Source of the DNA: Micromonospora purpureochromogenes
Lineage (GTDB): Bacteria; Actinomycetota; Actinomycetes; Mycobacteriales; Micromonosporaceae
DNA length: 64,000 bases
Assembly (NCBI RefSeq): GCF_900091515.1
Contig: NZ_LT607410.1
Span: 2,046,001 to 2,110,000, forward strand
Direction: 5' to 3'
Below, piece after piece: positions 7,537-17,847 of this stretch; position 1 is the stretch's first letter; every line of letters starts with the position of its first letter. The notes under the pieces are model-generated. The model did no database searches, had not been told where the DNA came from, and worked only from the letters and a program-made list of their open reading frames with translations. The position numbers and the translations under genes were made by a program.

Positions 7537-10043
7537 GGCCGGCGGCGGAAGGCGGGCCGAAGCGGGTTCGTGGACCTGCGCACGGGAAGGTGCCTGCGGC
7601 TGGGCCGGTCCGTGCCGGTGGGGCGGTGTCCGCCGCGGCCGGCGGCCGATCGGATCGTGCCAGTGGGTCGGCCCTCGGGATGGAACCAAGCGGTGAGCCG
7701 CCCGACCTGCGGCTCGCCGGCCTGGCGGTGGCGGCGTGGCTGGCCGCCTTGGCCTGCCTGCACCTCGCCGCGCCGTCGGCGGCGCTGCTCGCCGCCACCG
7801 CCGCCGTTCTCGCCGCCCTCGGCGCTGCCCACCTGCTCGGCGCGCTCGGCCGTCCGGCCGGGCCCGTCCGCCGGTACGGCTGGATCGCCGTCGCGGTGCT
7901 GATCGGGGTGGTCTGCGGCGCCAGCGCCACTGCCGCCCGCCTGCACGTCCGCGACGCCGCCCCGCTGCGCACGCTGGTCGACGAGCGGGCCCGGGTCACC
8001 GCCGAGCTGGTGCTCCGCGACGATCCCCGTCCGATCCGCGGCGCTCCCGGCCGGCCGGCGACGCTGCTGGTGGCCGCCGAGCTGACCCGCCTCACCGAGT
8101 CCGACGGCCGGCGGGTGAGCGCCCCGGTGCGGGTGCTGGTGCTGGCCACCGACCCGGCCTGGCGCGGGCGGCTGCCGGGGCAGCGGCTCACCGCCGAGGG
8201 GCGGCTGACCGCGCCGCGCGGTGGAGACCTGACCGCCGCCGTGCTGATCGTGCCGGGGCCGCCGATGTCGCACGGTCCACCGCCGTGGCTCCAGCGGGCC
8301 GCCGGGACGCTCCGCGCCGGCCTGCAACGGGCCTGCGCCCCGCTCCCGGACGACCGGGGCGGGCTGCTTCCGGGGCTGGTGGTGGGGGACACCAGCCGGC
8401 TGCCGGCCACGGTGGAGGAGGACTTCCGGGCCGCCGGGATGACGCACCTCAACGCCGTCTCCGGCTCCAACGTGGCGATCGTGGTGGGCGCGGTACTGCT
8501 CCTGGTCCGCTGGGCGCGGGCCGGCCCGGGCGTGGCGGCGGTGCTCTGCGGGCTGGCCCTGGTCGGCTTCGTGATCCTGGTCCGCCCCTCGCCGAGCGTG
8601 GTACGGGCCGCGACCATGGGGGCGATCGGGCTGGCGGCGCTGGCCGCCGGGCGGCCCCGGGCGGCGCTGCCCGCGCTGAGCGCCGCGGTGGCTGTGCTGG
8701 TGCTGATGGACCCGGACCTGGCCGGGGACGCCGGCTTCGCGCTCTCCGTGCTGGCCACCGGAGGACTGCTGCTGCTGGCGCCGAGGTGGCGGGACGCGCT
8801 GCGGCGGCGGGGCGTACCGGCGGGGCTGGCCGAGGCGCTGGCCGTCCCGGCGGCGGCGCAGCTCGCCTGCGGGCCGGTGGTGGCCGGCATCTCCGGCACG
8901 GTCAGCCTGGTCGCGGTGCCGGCGAACCTGCTGGTGGTGCCCGCCATCGCGCCCGCCACGGTGCTCGGGGTGCTGGCCGCCGCCGTCTCACCGGTCTGGC
9001 CGGCCGGCGCGGAGTTTGCCGCCTGGCTGGCGAGCTGGCCGGCCTGGTGGCTGGTGACGGTCGCCCGGGTCGGCGCGCGGCTGCCGGCGGGCACGCTGCC
9101 CTGGCCCGGCGGGGTGCCGGGTGCGCTGCTGCTGGCCGGGCTGACCGTGGCGCTGCTGCTCACCATCCGGCGGCCGGTGGTGCGCCGGCTGGTGGCGGTC
9201 GGCACCGCCGCAGTGGTGCTCGGGACCCTGCCCGTCCGGATCCTCGCCAGCGGGTGGCCGCCGGCCGGCTGGGTGATCGTCGGCTGCGCGGTGGGCCAGG
9301 GCGACGCCCTGGTGCTGCCGGTCGCGGCCGGTCGGGCCGTGGTGGTCGACGCCGGCCCGGAACCGTCCGCCGTGGACGGCTGCCTGCGCCGGCTCGGCGT
9401 ACGGGAGGTGTCGCTGCTGGTGGTGAGCCACTTCCACGCCGACCATGTGGGCGGGGTCGCCGGGGTCTTCCGGGGGCGGCGGGTGGTCGAGGTGCGCACC
9501 CCGGGGCTGGCCGAGCCGGCGGCCGGGCGTGCCCACGTCGCCGGCGCGGCGGCCGGCGCCGTCGTCCTCCGGGCCGCCGGGGCCGGCTGGTCGTACCGGG
9601 TGGGCGGGGTGGAGCTGGTGGCGCTCGGTCCGCCGTACCCGCTGCACGGCACCCGGTCCGATCCGAACAACAACTCCCTGGTGCTGCGCGCCACCGTGGC
9701 CGGGGTGCGCATCCTGCTCGCCGGGGACGCCGAGACCGAGGAGCAGCGCGCCCTGCTGGACCGGGTGCCGCCTGACGGGCTGCGGGCCGAGGTGCTCAAG
9801 GTCGCCCACCACGGCAGCGCGTACCAGGATCCGGCGTTCCTCGACGCGGTCCGGCCTGCCGTGGCGCTGGTTGAGGTTGGCGTCGACAACGACTACGGAC
9901 ATCCCAGCGCGTCGGTGCTGGCCCGGCTGGTCCGGGGCGGCGTGCGGGTGCTGCGTACCGACACCGACGGGGACGTGGCGGTGGTGACCGGCCGGCACGG
10001 CTTGGCGGTGGTGACGCGGGGCGTTGCGCCGGGACGCCGGTGA
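7533..10043 (+). CDS. comEC: ComEC/Rec2 family competence channel protein
   Basis: A large polytopic protein (836 residues from the GTG at 7533) with the Competence (Rec2) transmembrane domain in the middle, marked by MTHLNAVSGSNVAIV, and a C-terminal metallo-beta-lactamase-like domain with SHFHADHVGG near residue 632. It forms the DNA uptake channel in transformable bacteria; a working system in this organism is not shown. GTG 7533 overlaps the comEA stop. The first 49 residues are low-complexity, and an ATG at 7680 is an equally plausible start. Confidence 0.9.
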   Translation: MRPAAEGGPKRVRGPAHGKVPAAGPVRAGGAVSAAAGGRSDRASGSALGMEPSGEPPDLRLAGLAVAAWLAALACLHLAAPSAALLAATAAVLAALGAAHLLGALGRPAGPVRRYGWIAVAVLIGVVCGASATAARLHVRDAAPLRTLVDERARVTAELVLRDDPRPIRGAPGRPATLLVAAELTRLTESDGRRVSAPVRVLVLATDPAWRGRLPGQRLTAEGRLTAPRGGDLTAAVLIVPGPPMSHGPPPWLQRAAGTLRAGLQRACAPLPDDRGGLLPGLVVGDTSRLPATVEEDFRAAGMTHLNAVSGSNVAIVVGAVLLLVRWARAGPGVAAVLCGLALVGFVILVRPSPSVVRAATMGAIGLAALAAGRPRAALPALSAAVAVLVLMDPDLAGDAGFALSVLATGGLLLLAPRWRDALRRRGVPAGLAEALAVPAAAQLACGPVVAGISGTVSLVAVPANLLVVPAIAPATVLGVLAAAVSPVWPAGAEFAAWLASWPAWWLVTVARVGARLPAGTLPWPGGVPGALLLAGLTVALLLTIRRPVVRRLVAVGTAAVVLGTLPVRILASGWPPAGWVIVGCAVGQGDALVLPVAAGRAVVVDAGPEPSAVDGCLRRLGVREVSLLVVSHFHADHVGGVAGVFRGRRVVEVRTPGLAEPAAGRAHVAGAAAGAVVLRAAGAGWSYRVGGVELVALGPPYPLHGTRSDPNNNSLVLRATVAGVRILLAGDAETEEQRALLDRVPPDGLRAEVLKVAHHGSAYQDPAFLDAVRPAVALVEVGVDNDYGHPSASVLARLVRGGVRVLRTDTDGDVAVVTGRHGLAVVTRGVAPGRR

Positions 10044-10194
10044 TCTGGTCGAGAGGGTCGCCAGGGCGAGCCGCATTGTGGGGGTGGGCCCGCATTAACG
10101 TAAATGTCTGGATTCGCGCTGAGTGCGGGGTCCGCCGTCACAGCCGCCGCTGACCAGGCACGATCCCCCGGTGGAGCGTGCCAAGATGGGCGGC

Positions 10195-11166
10195 GTGACC
10201 GCCGCCAGCCTTCCTCCCATTCTGCTCGTCCTCGGCGACGAGGAGCTGCTCGCCACGCGCGCGGTGACGGAAGCGGTGGCGAAAGTCCGCAGCGTCGACC
10301 CAGACGTGGACGTCCGGGAGTACCAGGCCGGGGCGCTGACGGTCGGTGAGATCGCCGAGATGCTCAGCCCCTCGCTCTTCGGCGGGCGGCGGGTGCTGGT
10401 GCTCCGGGCCGGCCAGGACGCCCGGAAGGATCTCGCGACCGCGCTGCTCGCGTACGCGAAGAACCCCGACCCGGACGTCCAGCTGGTGGTGCTGCACGTG
10501 GGCGGGGCGAAGGGCAAGGCGTTCGCCGACGGGCTGAAGGCGGCCGGCGCCACCGTGGTGCCCGCGATGAAACTCAAGGGCCACCGGGAGCGGGTGGCGT
10601 TCGTCCGGGAAGAGATCCGCCGGAGCGGCGGGAAGTGCACCGAGGACGCCGCCGAGGCGCTGATCGCCGCCGTCGGCGGGGACCTGCGGGACCTGGCCGC
10701 CGCCTGCTCGCAGCTGATCGCCGACACCGACGGGCGGATCGGCGCCGACACCGTGGCCCGGTACTACCGGGGCCGGGTCGAGGTGACCGGCTTCACGGTC
10801 GCCGACGCGACCATGATCGGCGACGTCCCGGGGGCGCTGGAGGCGCTGCGCTGGGCCCTGCACGTCGGGGTCGACCCGGTGCCGATCGCCGACGCCCTCG
10901 CCGACGGAGTGCGCACCGTGGCCCGGGTCGCCGCCGCCGGCCGGGGCGACCCGTACCAGCTCGCCAGCACCCTCGGCATGCCCGCCTGGAAGATCAAGAA
11001 CGCGCAGCAACGGGCCCGGGGCTGGACCCCCGAAGGCCTGGTCGAGGCGATGCGGGCGGCCGCCGAGTGCAACGCGGCGGTCAAGGGCGGCGCGGACGAC
11101 CGGGCGTACGCGTTGGAGAAGGCGGTCTTCTCCGTCGCGGCCGCCCGGCGGGGCGGCGCCCGGTGA
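10195..11166 (+). CDS. holA: DNA polymerase III subunit delta
   Basis: Clamp-loader delta subunit that opens the sliding clamp at replication forks. The 323-residue protein has the HolA AAA-like N-terminal domain (ILLVLGDEELLATRAV) without a P-loop and the C-terminal collar domain (LGMPAWKIKNAQQRARGWTPEGL). The GTG at 10195 is 7 nt after CAAGAT (10182-10187), so I prefer it over the ATG at 10186 or earlier in-frame starts. comEC-holA-rpsT order is conserved in bacteria. Confidence 0.9.
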   Translation: MTAASLPPILLVLGDEELLATRAVTEAVAKVRSVDPDVDVREYQAGALTVGEIAEMLSPSLFGGRRVLVLRAGQDARKDLATALLAYAKNPDPDVQLVVLHVGGAKGKAFADGLKAAGATVVPAMKLKGHRERVAFVREEIRRSGGKCTEDAAEALIAAVGGDLRDLAAACSQLIADTDGRIGADTVARYYRGRVEVTGFTVADATMIGDVPGALEALRWALHVGVDPVPIADALADGVRTVARVAAAGRGDPYQLASTLGMPAWKIKNAQQRARGWTPEGLVEAMRAAAECNAAVKGGADDRAYALEKAVFSVAAARRGGAR

Positions 11167-11642
11167 CCGGCCCCACCCGGACGGCGTGGAGCACCGTGCC
11201 CGGCGCGGACGAGCGGTACCGCCCGCTCTACGCCAGGGCGCTCGGGCTGCGCGTCGTCAACCCGGGTGGGGTGCTCTGCTTCCTCTTCTTCGAAGGCGCG
11301 GTGGCGCTCGCCGTGCTGCTGGCCCTGGCCGAGCTGGTGAGTTGGTGGGCGGTGGTGGTGCTGCCCGCCGCCGTGGCGCTGATGGTCAAGCTCAACGACA
11401 TGGTGGCCGAGCGGGTCGTCCGCTCGGCGGCGCTCGTGCCGGAGCAGGAACGGGACCGGTTCCGGCGGCAGATGGAGCCGGTCGTCGGGCGGGCGCGGGT
11501 GCCCCGCACCCTGCCCGGCATGGTGGTCGCCACCGAGCCGGCGCCCGCGCCGCCATGGGAGCGGCAGCAGGGCACGCCGGAGTGGCGGCCGGGGGCGCGC
11601 TGGTCCACCGGCCCGGACGGGGATTCCGCCGCCCGGTCCTGA
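11163..11642 (+). CDS. Small membrane protein, function unknown
   Basis: A 159-residue protein with two closely spaced membrane segments (about residues 37-75: CFLFFEGAVALAVLLALAELVSWWAVVVLPAAVALMV) and a charged, proline-rich cytosolic tail. The GTG overlaps the holA stop (GTGA). I do not recognise a named family. The position between holA and rpsT suggests only co-transcription with holA. Confidence 0.75.
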   Translation: MTGPTRTAWSTVPGADERYRPLYARALGLRVVNPGGVLCFLFFEGAVALAVLLALAELVSWWAVVVLPAAVALMVKLNDMVAERVVRSAALVPEQERDRFRRQMEPVVGRARVPRTLPGMVVATEPAPAPPWERQQGTPEWRPGARWSTGPDGDSAARS

Positions 11643-11755
11643 CCCGCCCCGGTCGTTCGAGACCGTGATCAATCCCCGTTTGTTATGTCGGGGACCGCCC
11701 AACACACCGCAAATGGGGTCGATCATGGGCCGACGGGGCTCAGGAACGCGGACAG

Positions 11756-11788
11756 CCTGAAGCCCCGGGCTACGCCCGGGGCTTCAGG
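11756..11788. terminator. Bidirectional hairpin terminator
   Basis: A perfect 15-bp stem (11756-11770 with 11774-11788) with a TAC loop lies between two convergent units, the holA operon and rpsT, and can serve both strands. A weaker CCCCG/CGGGG hairpin lies around 11676-11696. Confidence 0.8.
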
Positions 11789-11808
11789 TCAGGTCTGGGG
11801 TCGCTCGG

Positions 11809-12075
11809 TCAGACCGAGAGCGAGCCGACGCGCTTCGCGATCGCCGACTTCCGGTTAGCCGCCTGGTTGGCGTGGATGACGCCCTTGCTGGCGGCCTGGT
11901 CCAGCTTGCGGGCCGCGTCACGCATGAGAACGGTGGCCTTCTCGGCGTCACCGGCCTCCGCAGCCTCGTTGAACTTCCGGATGGCGGTCTTCAGCGACGA
12001 CTTGACCGACTTGTTACGCAGCCGGCGCTTCTCGTTCTGCCGGTTGCGCTTGATCTGGGACTTGATGTTCGCCAC
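11809..12075 (-). CDS. rpsT: 30S ribosomal protein S20
   Basis: An 88-residue S20 starting [21 protein letters not shown], the family N-terminus, and rich in Lys/Arg throughout. The GTG at 12075 is chosen over an in-frame ATG at 12126 because S20 proteins begin with this ANIKSQ block, and GAGG stands shortly upstream. Transcribed from a separate promoter at 12154-12182. Confidence 0.97.
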   Translation of the reverse strand: MANIKSQIKRNRQNEKRRLRNKSVKSSLKTAIRKFNEAAEAGDAEKATVLMRDAARKLDQAASKGVIHANQAANRKSAIAKRVGSLSV

Positions 12076-12153
12076 GCGACAGCCTCGTCTTGATAGCTCG
12101 GTTTGGTCTGCTTCTGCGCGCGACAAGCAGGCGTCATCGCTGCGCGAAGAGCC

Positions 12154-12182
12154 AGGTTACCAGGTCGGCCGGGACGAGCCAA
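12154..12182 (-). promoter_or_regulatory. rpsT promoter
   Basis: On the minus strand TTGGCT (12182-12177), 17-bp spacer, TAACCT (12159-12154). It gives a leader of roughly 70 nt before the rpsT GTG and begins only 7 nt from the end of the upstream phosphotransferase gene. Confidence 0.6.
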
Positions 12183-12188
12183 AACGAC

Positions 12189-13214
12189 TCAGCTCCAGCC
12201 CTGCCGAACGGCCAGCCAGTGCAGCGCCTGTTCCCCGCTGAACCGCTGGTGCGCCCCCAGGTGGGGCGAGACCGCCGGCGCGGGGCGCGGGGCGGGTGGG
12301 GCCGGTGGTGGGCCGGCGGCGGCGGAGGTGAGGTAGTAGCCGGCCAGTGCGGCCAGCGTCACGTCGAGGGCGTCCGGCGGGGCGCCGGCCGCGGCCGGAT
12401 GGCCGGCGAAGATCGCATCCACGGGCAGCCCGTCGGCGTACCCGGTGATCAGCAGGCCGGCCAGGTCGAACCAGGCGGGGCCGTGGCAGATCCAGTTCCA
12501 GTCGCAGAACCAGGCCCGGCCGCCGGCGTCGAGCAGCACGTTGTCCACCCGTAGGTCGCCGTGGACCAGGCCGCGGCCGGCGGCGGCGTACCCGGGCAGC
12601 CGGGACTCCAGCGCGACCAGTTCGGTCAGGCGGCCGTGCGCGGCGGCCGGCATCGGTGGCACCGGTTCGCGCCCGGCGGCCACCTCGCCCCACCACAGGA
12701 TGTCGTCGCGGGCCAGGTCCGCCAGGTGGGGCAGGCCGAGGGCGACCAGCTCGGCGGGCGGGTCGGCCAACGCGGCGGCCAGCTCGGCGTACCCGGCGAG
12801 GACGGCGTCCAGCTCGGTCCGGTCCCAGGGCAGCCGGGGCGTGCGGCCGTCGACGGCGTCCAAGGCGAGCGCGTACCAGCCGGACGCGGTCAACGCCCAG
12901 CGTGGGCGGGGGACCGGCAGGCCGGCCGGGAGCCGGGCGAGGACCGCCGCCTCCCGGCCGTACCAGTCGGCCAGGTGCCGCTGGTGGGTCAGGTCGGCGG
13001 CCTTGACGAAGATCCGGCCGCCGTCCGCGCCGGTCAGCAGGGCGGCGAACCCGCCGGTGAAGCCCGCTGTCGCGGTCCGCGCCGACACCACCGGCGCGCC
13101 GAGCCGGGCGGCCACCGCGGCGCGCAGCCCGGCCGGCAGCGTCGACCAGTCCGGCCGGACGGCGGTGGCGTGGTACGGCACCGGGGGCGGCGGGAGCGCG
13201 GGCACGCCCACCAT
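12189..13214 (-). CDS. Aminoglycoside phosphotransferase-like (APH) family protein
   Basis: A 341-residue kinase-like protein. The catalytic loop HGDLRVDN (HxDxxxxN) and the metal-binding CDWNW that replaces the usual DFG identify the APH/choline kinase fold. The N-terminal lobe has the ATP-contacting FVKAAD lysine. Many such proteins phosphorylate small metabolites, not antibiotics; the substrate is unknown. Start taken at the ATG at 13214 because upstream in-frame sequence overlaps the divergent gene's promoter and does not look like protein. Confidence 0.85.
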   Translation of the reverse strand: MVGVPALPPPPVPYHATAVRPDWSTLPAGLRAAVAARLGAPVVSARTATAGFTGGFAALLTGADGGRIFVKAADLTHQRHLADWYGREAAVLARLPAGLPVPRPRWALTASGWYALALDAVDGRTPRLPWDRTELDAVLAGYAELAAALADPPAELVALGLPHLADLARDDILWWGEVAAGREPVPPMPAAAHGRLTELVALESRLPGYAAAGRGLVHGDLRVDNVLLDAGGRAWFCDWNWICHGPAWFDLAGLLITGYADGLPVDAIFAGHPAAAGAPPDALDVTLAALAGYYLTSAAAGPPPAPPAPRPAPAVSPHLGAHQRFSGEQALHWLAVRQGWS

Positions 13215-13293
13215 GCTGCCCTGCCGGTGCGCCCCCGCCCAGCCGCGCGGCCGTCCCGGCTTCCTGTCGTACCGCGCTGGCAGCATCCGCCCC

Positions 13294-13905
13294 GTGCGCA
13301 TGGACGAGTTCTGGGCGTTGATCGAGCGGTCCGCCGCCGTCACCGCCCGCCCCGACGAGCGGCTGGCCTGGCTCACCGACCGCCTGGCCGAGCGGCCCGC
13401 CGCCGTGGCGGTGGACTTCGCCGTCCGCCTCGACGAGCTGCGGGGCCGGGTCGACACCTGGCGGCACTGGGGCGCGGCGCTGCTGATCTGTGGCGGCCTC
13501 TGCTCCGACGACGGCTTCCACTACTTCCAGGCCTGGCTGGTCGGGCTCGGCCGGGCGGCCTTCGAACGGGTCGCCGACGACCCGGACGCGCTCGCCGACG
13601 TGCCGCAGGTGCGTTGCCTGGCCGGGCGGCATCCGCGCGAGTGGGCGGAGGACGAGTGGCCGGAGTGGGAGGGCCTGGACTACGTCGCGGACGAGGCGTA
13701 CGAGCGGGTCACCGGCGAGGAGGAGGGCCTGGACGAGGCCGTCGAGGCCCGGAGGCGGGAGCTGAGTTCCTCACCCGACCCCGCCGACGAGCGGTGGGAT
13801 CTCGGCGACCCGGCCGAACTGGCCCGCCGGTACCCGCGACTCGCCGCCATGTTCCCGCTGCCGGATCGCGCCCGGGAGCGGGTCTGGGAGACTGCCAGGC
13901 CATGA
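13294..13905 (+). CDS. DUF4240 family protein, copy 1
   Basis: A 203-residue protein of the DUF4240 type: N-terminal MDEFWALIERS, central GAALLICGGLCSDDGFHYFQ and QAWLVGLGRAAF, and an acidic C-terminal half. Function unknown. The GTG at 13294 is 7 nt after CAGCAT (13281-13286), and starting there aligns VRMDEFW with MRTDDFW of the next gene, supporting this start over the ATG at 13300. Its stop overlaps the start of copy 2. Confidence 0.85.
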   Translation: MRMDEFWALIERSAAVTARPDERLAWLTDRLAERPAAVAVDFAVRLDELRGRVDTWRHWGAALLICGGLCSDDGFHYFQAWLVGLGRAAFERVADDPDALADVPQVRCLAGRHPREWAEDEWPEWEGLDYVADEAYERVTGEEEGLDEAVEARRRELSSSPDPADERWDLGDPAELARRYPRLAAMFPLPDRARERVWETARP

Positions 13906-14438
13906 GGACCGACGACTTCTGGCAGCTGATCGACGAGGCGCGGGCCGGCGCCGGGGGAGAGGGCGACGCGGTCGCCGCCCGCGCGGTCGCCCTGCTGGCC
14001 GAGCGGGACCCGGAGGACATCGTCGGGTACGCGCGCCACCAGCAGCGGGTCCTGTCCGCCTCCTACCGGGTCGACCTCTGGGGCGCGGCCTACCTGATCA
14101 ACGGGGGCGCCTCGGACGACGGTTTCGAGTACTTCCGGGGCTGGCTGATGACCCAGGGCAGGGCGGTGTTCGCCCGGGCGGTGGCCGACCCGGACTCCCT
14201 GGCGGAGCTGCCCCGGGTGCGGGCCGCCGCGCTCAGCGGCGAGGAGTTCGAGTGCGAGGACATGCTCGCAGTGCCGTGGGAGGCGTACCGGAAGGCGACC
14301 GCGACCGAACTGCCGGCGGAGCGGGACCCGGTCGCGGTGCCCGACCTCAACGACTTCTGGGACTTCGACGACGAGGACGAGGCCCGGCGCCGGCTGCCCC
14401 GGCTGGCGGCGCTCTTCGTGGAGCCGCCGGAGGAGTGA
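13902..14438 (+). CDS. DUF4240 family protein, copy 2
   Basis: A 178-residue paralogue of the preceding gene: MRTDDFWQLIDEARAG, GAAYLINGGASDDGFEYFRGWL, and a similar acidic C-terminus ending in EPPEE. ATGA overlap with copy 1 indicates coupled translation. The two are diverged, so the duplication is not recent. DUF4240 proteins are also found next to toxin or immunity genes, but nothing here supports such a role. Its 3' end is reiterated downstream. Confidence 0.85.
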   Translation: MRTDDFWQLIDEARAGAGGEGDAVAARAVALLAERDPEDIVGYARHQQRVLSASYRVDLWGAAYLINGGASDDGFEYFRGWLMTQGRAVFARAVADPDSLAELPRVRAAALSGEEFECEDMLAVPWEAYRKATATELPAERDPVAVPDLNDFWDFDDEDEARRRLPRLAALFVEPPEE

Positions 14439-14573
14439 CCCGACCGGGCCGGGGGAGGCCGCCGGGCCCAGCGACCGGTGGGCGGCCGCCGGAGGAGTGA
14501 CCCGGCTGGGCTGGAGGAGGCGGCCGGGCCGAGTGCCGGCACGGGCCGGGCGGGCCGTCGGAGGAGTGACCCG
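14423..14573 (+). repeat. Reiterated 3' end of the DUF4240 copy 2 gene
   Basis: The 20-bp end of the gene, which includes the stop codon, occurs at 14423-14442, again at 14485-14504 (identical) and at 14554-14573 (one change, C to T), at spacings of 62 and 69 bp. Flanking GC-rich sequence is also roughly repeated. The rest of the gap to lepA (to 14721) shows no gene. Confidence 0.8.
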
Positions 14574-14721
14574 GCTCGGCCGGGGAAGGCCGGGGGTGGG
14601 CCGCCCGGCGGTGAGCCGCGGCACCCAGGTGTGATCGGACCGCGTCCGGAGCGACGTGGGAGCATAGAGGGGGCCGGCGGCGCGCCGGCCCGCTCACGTC
14701 AGCCGACCAGAACGGACAGCT

Positions 14722-16599
<1,878 letters not shown>

Positions 16600-16610
16600 C
16601 GCGACGGCTG

Positions 16611-16646
16611 ACGGCCGGCATCCTCCCGCGGGGGTGCCGGCCGTTT
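16611..16646 (+). terminator. lepA terminator
   Basis: A perfect 10-bp stem (16611-16620 with 16635-16644), 14-nt loop, followed by TTT, 12 nt after the lepA stop. Confidence 0.75.
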
Positions 16647-16807
16647 CGCGTGCCCGCCGCCGGGCCGTACCCGGGAATTTTCCGGTGGCCGCCGCGGCCC
16701 TGCCCGGTGTCGGCCCATGCGGCCTGAGCTGCGGGTTTGCCGTGCTGCGCGGCAATCGACGCGGGGGTCGCGTATCGACAGGGGGCGTCAGCCGTTTCGC
16801 TGAGTCG

Positions 16808-16833
16808 GTTTGGATTTTCGGACGGTCGGGAAT
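16808..16833 (+). promoter_or_regulatory. Stress-sigma-like promoter of glsB copy 1
   Basis: GTTT (16808-16811), 16-bp spacer, GGGAAT (16828-16833). This resembles the GTTT-N14-17-GGGTAT consensus known for SigB/SigF-type general stress sigma factors of Gram-positive bacteria. The same boxes at the same spacing precede the second copy. Between lepA and this point I see nothing else. Confidence 0.65.
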
Positions 16834-16894
16834 CTAGCGGTCACGACAGGAACCACACACCCCGTGTGACCCAATCTTCAGAAGGAGGGCGACC

Positions 16895-17182
16895 GTGGAG
16901 CTCACCGTTTGGGGCATCATCACCGCGATCGTTGTTGGTCTCATCGTCGGCGCTCTTGGCCGCCTGGTCGTGCCGGGCCGTCAGAACATGCCGATCTGGC
17001 TGCACATGCTGATCGGTATCGGCGCGGCCCTGCTGGGCACCGTGCTGGCGCGGGCCATCGGCATCGCGACCGAGACCTCCGGCATCGACTGGATGGAACT
17101 GCTGGTGCAGGTCGTGCTGGCCGCCATCGCCGTGGCCCTGGTGGCCGGCGTGGGTCGTCGCCGCAGCATCACCCACCGGTAA
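16895..17182 (+). CDS. GlsB/YeaQ/YmgE family stress-response membrane protein, copy 1
   Basis: A 95-residue protein with three membrane segments (about residues 4-23, 34-55 and 66-86) and the glycine-rich pattern of transglycosylase-associated/GlsB proteins: IITAIVVGLIVGALGRLVVPG, then GIGAALLGTVLAR. The family is linked to envelope and general stress but its biochemical role is unknown. GTG start with GAAGGAGGG about 6 nt upstream. It differs from copy 2 at only two residues. Confidence 0.88.
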   Translation: MELTVWGIITAIVVGLIVGALGRLVVPGRQNMPIWLHMLIGIGAALLGTVLARAIGIATETSGIDWMELLVQVVLAAIAVALVAGVGRRRSITHR

Positions 17183-17201
17183 TCCAGCGCACCGCACGCT
17201 C

Positions 17202-17238
17202 AGCGGGCGCCCGTTCCCCTCGGGGGCGGGCGCCCGCT
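17202..17238 (+). terminator. Terminator of glsB copy 1
   Basis: A 12-bp perfect stem (17202-17213 with 17227-17238) with a 13-nt loop, 20 nt after the stop codon. It separates the two copies into independent transcription units. Confidence 0.75.
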
Positions 17239-17350
17239 CGCGTCTGCCCCCGGAACCCCGGCCCACCCGCTGACCTCCGTGCGACGGCTGCGACGGCTGC
17301 GACGAAAGTACAGGTCACGGCGAATCTCGACCAGATCGTTCCCGGAGTCG

Positions 17351-17376
17351 GTTTGGAAAATTGCGGGATCGGGAAC
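17351..17376 (+). promoter_or_regulatory. Stress-sigma-like promoter of glsB copy 2
   Basis: GTTT (17351-17354), 16-bp spacer, GGGAAC (17371-17376), matching the copy 1 promoter in boxes, spacing and the surrounding AGTCGGTTTGGA context. Spacer sequence has diverged, while the boxes have been kept. Confidence 0.65.
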
Positions 17377-17436
17377 CTTATCGATCACGCCAAGAACCAC
17401 ACACTCGTGTGTCATACCTACAGAAGGAGGACGGTC

Positions 17437-17724
17437 GTGGAGCTCACCGTCTGGGGCATCATCACCGCCATCGTCGTCGGTCTCATCGTCGGCGCGCTGG
17501 GCCGCCTGGTCGTGCCGGGCCGGCAGAACATGCCGATCTGGCTGCACATGCTGATCGGTATCGGCGCGGCCCTGCTGGGCACCGTGCTGGCGCGTGCCAT
17601 GGGCATCGCGACCGAGACCTCCGGCATCGACTGGATGGAACTGCTGGTTCAGGTCGTGCTGGCCGCCATCGCCGTGGCCCTGGTGGCCGGCGTGGGTCGT
17701 CGCCGCAGCGTCACCCACCGGTAA
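17437..17724 (+). CDS. GlsB/YeaQ/YmgE family stress-response membrane protein, copy 2
   Basis: A 95-residue near-duplicate of the gene at 16895, with two substitutions (I to M in LARAMGIA, I to V near the C-terminus). The duplicated unit is 542 bp long and includes promoter, GAAGGAGGA ribosome binding site, gene and a terminator, so gene dosage rather than new function is the likely result. GTG start at 17437 corresponds exactly to copy 1. Confidence 0.88.
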   Translation: MELTVWGIITAIVVGLIVGALGRLVVPGRQNMPIWLHMLIGIGAALLGTVLARAMGIATETSGIDWMELLVQVVLAAIAVALVAGVGRRRSVTHR

Positions 17725-17742
17725 GCAGCGACAACGCTCGTC

Positions 17743-17776
17743 GACGGGCGCCCGACCGAGAGGTCGGGCGCCCGTC
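17743..17776 (+). terminator. Terminator of glsB copy 2
   Basis: A perfect 15-bp stem (17743-17757 with 17762-17776) with a GAGA loop, 18 nt after the stop codon. Confidence 0.8.
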
Positions 17777-17847
17777 CGCGTACCCGGAACGGGTCTGCTC
17801 CCCGACCCGCCGGCTGCGGTACCGTCGCCTCGCCCGGAACCCGCCCC

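Noticed and set aside
7514..9889. A 791-codon minus-strand frame opposite comEC
   Set aside because: Ser/Thr/Arg-rich shadow with no start context; comEC is unambiguous.
7533..10043. Proof of natural competence
   Set aside because: comEA and comEC are present in many actinomycetes without shown transformation, and no pilus genes are in the window.
10094..10105. ATTAACGTAAAT near-palindrome before holA as an operator
   Set aside because: Short, imperfect and isolated; no second copy nearby and holA has its own close -10 element.
12189..13214. Aminoglycoside resistance gene
   Set aside because: The APH fold is present but the family is broad; nothing ties this gene to a drug.
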